Source: Deltaproteobacteria bacterium (lineage in GTDB: Bacteria; Desulfobacterota; Desulfobulbia; Desulfobulbales; VMSU01). Taken from it: a DNA stretch of 28,767 bases. The DNA lies in the NCBI GenBank assembly GCA_021789795.1, contig JAJYJA010000007.1, positions 1-28,767 on the forward strand, given 5' to 3'. A model generated the notes under the pieces. That model was not told the origin of the DNA. It did not search any database and was given only the letters and a program-made list of their open reading frames with translations. The translations under genes were made by a program, and so were the position numbers. Shown here one piece after another: positions 25,706 through 28,767 of this stretch (position 1 is its first letter; every line of letters starts with the position of its first letter).

Positions 25706-26458
25706 ATGTCGTCGCTCATCCGCCTGCTTGTCCTGTCAATAATCCTGCTGCTGCCCGCCGCCGCCGGGGCCGACTCCAACCGCCAGACCCGCCCCGCGCC
25801 GGCCCAGGCCGCCGACCCCAGCCCGCCTCCCGACCTGCCGGTGGTCCCCCTGCCAGTGCCAGATGCCAAGAGCCCGGTACTGGCGGTCATCCTCTCCGGC
25901 GACGGGGGCTGGGCGGACCTCGACCGCGACTTCGGGCTGGCCTTCCAGAAACGGGGCATCGCCACCGTGGGCTTCGACTGCCTGAAATTCTTCTGGTCGC
26001 CGAAGAATCCCGCCCAGGTCACCGCCGCTCTCGAAACGGTGCTGCGCTACTACCTGACGGCCTGGAACAAACAGAAGGTGCTGCTCCTGGGTTACTCCTT
26101 CGGGGCCTCCTGGCTGCCGCTGGTGATCAACAGCCTGCCGGTTGACCTGCAAAACCGCATCTGTCTGGTGGCTCTCCTGGCCCCCGGCCAGTACACCAAC
26201 ATCGAAATCAAGTTCGGCGACTGGTTTCACGACGTGCGTCGGCCCGGGGCCATAGACGTGACCCAGGAGGCCAAGGCCCTCCGCCATCCCATCATCTGCG
26301 TGTACGGCTTAGGCGAAAAGCACGACTCGCTCTGCCCGCTGCTTACCGGCATCAACCGGAAGATCATCGGCATGCCCGGCGGGCACCACTTCCACAAGGA
26401 TTACACCCCCATCGAAGACGCCATCCTCTCCGGCCTCGACGCCACCGCCGCCCCATGA
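25706..26458 (+). CDS. VirJ/AcvB-family periplasmic serine hydrolase
   Basis: The protein is 250 aa from ATG 25706. Residues 1-22 are a signal peptide (hydrophobic stretch ending AAAGA), followed by a Pro-rich linker and one VirJ-type alpha/beta hydrolase domain. SGDGGWADLD (64-73) is the family signature, the nucleophile is S131 in GYSFGA, and likely acid and base residues lie in GEKHDS and GGHHFH. Homologues next to aminoacyl-lipid synthases (AcvB of Agrobacterium, PA0919 of Pseudomonas) hydrolyse lysyl- or alanyl-phosphatidylglycerol. The overlap with the MprF-like gene (ATGA) strongly supports that role here. The open frame upstream to 25622 lies in the leader and is not chosen. Confidence 0.85.
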   Translation: MSSLIRLLVLSIILLLPAAAGADSNRQTRPAPAQAADPSPPPDLPVVPLPVPDAKSPVLAVILSGDGGWADLDRDFGLAFQKRGIATVGFDCLKFFWSPKNPAQVTAALETVLRYYLTAWNKQKVLLLGYSFGASWLPLVINSLPVDLQNRICLVALLAPGQYTNIEIKFGDWFHDVRRPGAIDVTQEAKALRHPIICVYGLGEKHDSLCPLLTGINRKIIGMPGGHHFHKDYTPIEDAILSGLDATAAP

Positions 26459-28767
26459 CCAACTCCCGGCAACCTCCCGATCTGGAGCCTGACGCCCTCA
26501 TCCCGCCCCCGCCGCCCGCCACCGGCCTGCTCGAACGGCTGGGGCCCCTGGCCCGGCGGGGCCTGGCCCCGGCGATCAGCGTCACCCTCTTTGCCGGGGC
26601 CGGTTGGGTGTTGTCCCGCGAGCTGCACTCCTACCGGCCCTCGGAGATCATCGGCAGCCTGCGGGCCCTGCCCCTGGGCGCCTGCTGGCTGGCCATCGGG
26701 CTCACCGTCCTGAGCTACCTGGTGATGACCGGCTACGACGCCCTGGCCCTGCGCTACGTGGGCCAAAAACTCCCCTACCGCAATATCGGGCTCGCCTCCT
26801 TCATCGGCTACGCCTTCAGCAACAACGTCGGGCTCTCCATGCTCGCCGGGGCCTCGGTCCGCTACCGGCTCTACTCGGCCTGGGGGCTGTCCGGGGAGAA
26901 GATCGCGGTGGTGGTCTTCTTCTGCACCATCAGCCTGTGGCTGGGATTCTTCGCGGTGGCGGGTGGCATCCTCACCCTGGTGCCGGTGACCATGCCCGCC
27001 GCCTTAAGCTTCTCCTTCCTGCCCTCCCGGCTGCTGGGGCTTCTGCTCCTGATCCCGCTGTTTCTCTACCTGCTGGCGGTGACGGTCTGGAAGCGGCCCC
27101 TGCCCTGGCTGCGCCTGGCCTCCGGCCTGCCGTCGCGCCGGCTGCTTACCGCCCAACTCTTGGTCGCCTCCACCGACTGGCTGCTGGCCGGGGGGGTGCT
27201 GTGCGCCCTGTTGCCCAAGAGCCCGTCCCTCTCCCTGCCCGTCTGCCTGGCCATGTACATGCTGGCCCAACTGGCGGGCCTGGCCAGCCAGATCCCCGGC
27301 GGCCTGGGGGTCTTCGAGACGGTGCTGCTCCTGCTGCTCGCGCCCAACCTGCCCGCCCCCCAGGTCATGGCCTCCCTGCTGGCCTACCGGGTGATTTACT
27401 ACCTCGCCCCCCTGGGGATCGCCATCCTCCTCCTGGCCTTCCAGGAGATGGCCAACCACCGGGCGGCCCTCCGCCGGGCCCTGGCCGCCTACCAGCGCTG
27501 GCAACCGCTCGTCATGGCCCCAGCCCTGGGGGTGGCCACCTTCGCCGCCGGCTCCCTGCTCCTCTTCTCCGGCGCCCTGCCCACCTTGAGCCCGCGTCTG
27601 GCCTGGCTCGAACGCTTCCTGCCCCTGCCGGCGCTCGAGATCTCCCACTTCTTCGGCAGCACGGTGGGCATGCTGCTCTTGATCCTGGCCCGCGGCATCC
27701 GCCGCCGGCTGGACGGGGCCTACTGGCTCACCGTCGTCCTGCTGACGGCGGGCATGGCCGCCTCGCTGCTCAAGGGACTCGACTACGAGGAGGCCCTGGT
27801 CATGGCCCTGGTTTTGGTCGCCCTCCTGCCCTGCCGCCGCTACTTCCACCGCCACGCCTCATTGCTCAACCAACGCTTCTCGCCCGCCTGGCTGGTCGCC
27901 ACCGGCACGGTGCTCATCTGCACCGTCTGGCTGGGCCTCTTCGTCCACAAGCATCAGGAGTACGCCAACCGCCTGTGGTGGCAGTTCACCTTCACCGGCG
28001 ACGCCCCCAGGTTTCTACGGGCCACGGCGGGCGGGGCCGCGGTGCTGCTCCTCTTCGCCTTCGCCCGCCTGATGCGGCCCGCCCCGCCGCGACCGACCAG
28101 CCCCAGTCCGGGGGAGCTGCAAGAGGCGGCGGCCATCGTCAGGCAAACCCCCACCGCCGCCGCCCAGCTGGCCCTGCTGGGGGACAAGAATTTCCTGTTT
28201 AGCCCCGCCCGCAAGGCCTTCATCATGTTCGGGGTCTCGGGCCGGAGCTGGATCGCCATGGGCGACCCAGTCGGCCCGGCCAGCGAGTGGCCGGAACTGA
28301 TCTGGAGTTTCCGGGAGATGGCCGACAACTACGACGGCTGGGCCATCTTCTATCAGGTGGGCACCAGCGCCCTGCACCACTACCTAGACCTGGGCCTGGC
28401 CCTGACCAAGCTGGGCGAGACGGCGCGGGTGCCTCTGGCCGATTTCTCGCTGACCGGCAGCGCCCGCAAGCGGCTGCGTTACACCCTGCGCCGACTGGAG
28501 GGCGAAGGCTGGCGCTTCGAGGTGGTGCCCCGAGCCGAGTGCGAGCCCATTCTGCCGGCCCTGGCCAAGGTCTCCCAGGCCTGGCTGACCGGCAAGCAGG
28601 GCAAGGAGAAGGGCTTCTCGCTCGGCTTCTTCGACCCCAATTATCTGCGTCACTTCGATCTGGGGGTGGTGCGGGGCCCGGACGACCAGATAGTGGCCTT
28701 CGCCAACCTGTGGCAGAGCGGCGGGAAAGAGGAGATCTCCATTGACCTGATGCGCTTCGACCACGCC
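26455..28767 (+). CDS. mprF: MprF-type aminoacyl-phosphatidylglycerol synthase/flippase (partial)
   Basis: The gene starts at ATG 26455, overlapping the hydrolase stop, and is open to the window edge; 771 codons are present of an expected 850 or so. A Pro-rich cytoplasmic start is followed by many hydrophobic segments (about 38-545) forming the flippase part, with the family motif QIPGGLGVFE (about 279-288). The cytosolic synthase domain begins near 560 with LALLGDKNFLFS (about 575) and is cut after RFDHA. MprF transfers Lys or Ala from tRNA to phosphatidylglycerol, lowering envelope negative charge and giving resistance to cationic peptides and acid. Which amino acid is used cannot be read here. 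Open frames inside it at 26604-28202 (plus strand) and 27004-27855 (minus strand) are shadows. Confidence 0.93.
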   Translation, partial: MTNSRQPPDLEPDALIPPPPPATGLLERLGPLARRGLAPAISVTLFAGAGWVLSRELHSYRPSEIIGSLRALPLGACWLAIGLTVLSYLVMTGYDALALRYVGQKLPYRNIGLASFIGYAFSNNVGLSMLAGASVRYRLYSAWGLSGEKIAVVVFFCTISLWLGFFAVAGGILTLVPVTMPAALSFSFLPSRLLGLLLLIPLFLYLLAVTVWKRPLPWLRLASGLPSRRLLTAQLLVASTDWLLAGGVLCALLPKSPSLSLPVCLAMYMLAQLAGLASQIPGGLGVFETVLLLLLAPNLPAPQVMASLLAYRVIYYLAPLGIAILLLAFQEMANHRAALRRALAAYQRWQPLVMAPALGVATFAAGSLLLFSGALPTLSPRLAWLERFLPLPALEISHFFGSTVGMLLLILARGIRRRLDGAYWLTVVLLTAGMAASLLKGLDYEEALVMALVLVALLPCRRYFHRHASLLNQRFSPAWLVATGTVLICTVWLGLFVHKHQEYANRLWWQFTFTGDAPRFLRATAGGAAVLLLFAFARLMRPAPPRPTSPSPGELQEAAAIVRQTPTAAAQLALLGDKNFLFSPARKAFIMFGVSGRSWIAMGDPVGPASEWPELIWSFREMADNYDGWAIFYQVGTSALHHYLDLGLALTKLGETARVPLADFSLTGSARKRLRYTLRRLEGEGWRFEVVPRAECEPILPALAKVSQAWLTGKQGKEKGFSLGFFDPNYLRHFDLGVVRGPDDQIVAFANLWQSGGKEEISIDLMRFDHA

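Noticed and set aside
26604..28202. 532-codon open frame within the mprF region
   Set aside because: It is out of frame with the MprF motifs and rich in Pro/Arg/Gly; the real frame is open from 26455 to the window edge.

Overview
The window is GC-rich (about 70% G+C in lines counted by eye) and densely coded, with many start/stop overlaps. The order RNase G, L21, L27, Obg, ProB, ProA, NadD, an ADP-forming acyl-CoA synthetase beside a CoA-transferase fused to an acetyltransferase, and multi-domain sensor kinases suggest a Desulfobacterota (former Deltaproteobacteria) genome, perhaps Desulfobulbales-like. This placement is inference; no rRNA is present. I see no tRNA, rRNA, CRISPR array or intact transposase.

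Layout. 1-4821: a repeat copy, then a three-gene acyl-CoA/acetate operon (AcuB-like CBS-ACT protein, ADP-forming acyl-CoA synthetase homologue, CoA-transferase-GNAT fusion). 4822-6339: a promoter, a structured leader and a class II aldolase. 6340-7637: a second repeat copy, a zinc-ribbon protein and a possible tiny membrane protein on the minus strand. 7638-9979: AMP nucleosidase and a methylguanine-DNA-methyltransferase-like protein, converging on a receiver-histidine kinase; the two stop codons lie in one 17-bp inverted repeat. 9980-14364: a third repeat copy, a Fur-like palindrome, then a tightly overlapping run kamA-HPt-comM-GNAT-mgtC. 14379-17450: a large hybrid histidine kinase on the minus strand. 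17683-25470: the core run rng-rplU-rpmA-obgE-proB-proA-nadD, broken between proB and proA by an AT-rich gene for a PIN-like nuclease. 25471-28767: a VirJ/AcvB-type periplasmic hydrolase overlapping an MprF-type aminoacyl-phosphatidylglycerol synthase that runs off the right edge.

Most noteworthy: the acuB-ACD-CoA transferase/GNAT module, whose synthetase lacks the usual second catalytic histidine loop; the aldolase leader, which could fold from its first nucleotides; a roughly 150-bp hairpin-forming repeat in three copies; the foreign PIN-like gene inside the proline operon; the hydrolase-synthase pair for aminoacylated lipids; inverted repeats between rplU and rpmA; and the shared stop-codon terminator. 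All family calls come from reading motifs by eye, without database searches.
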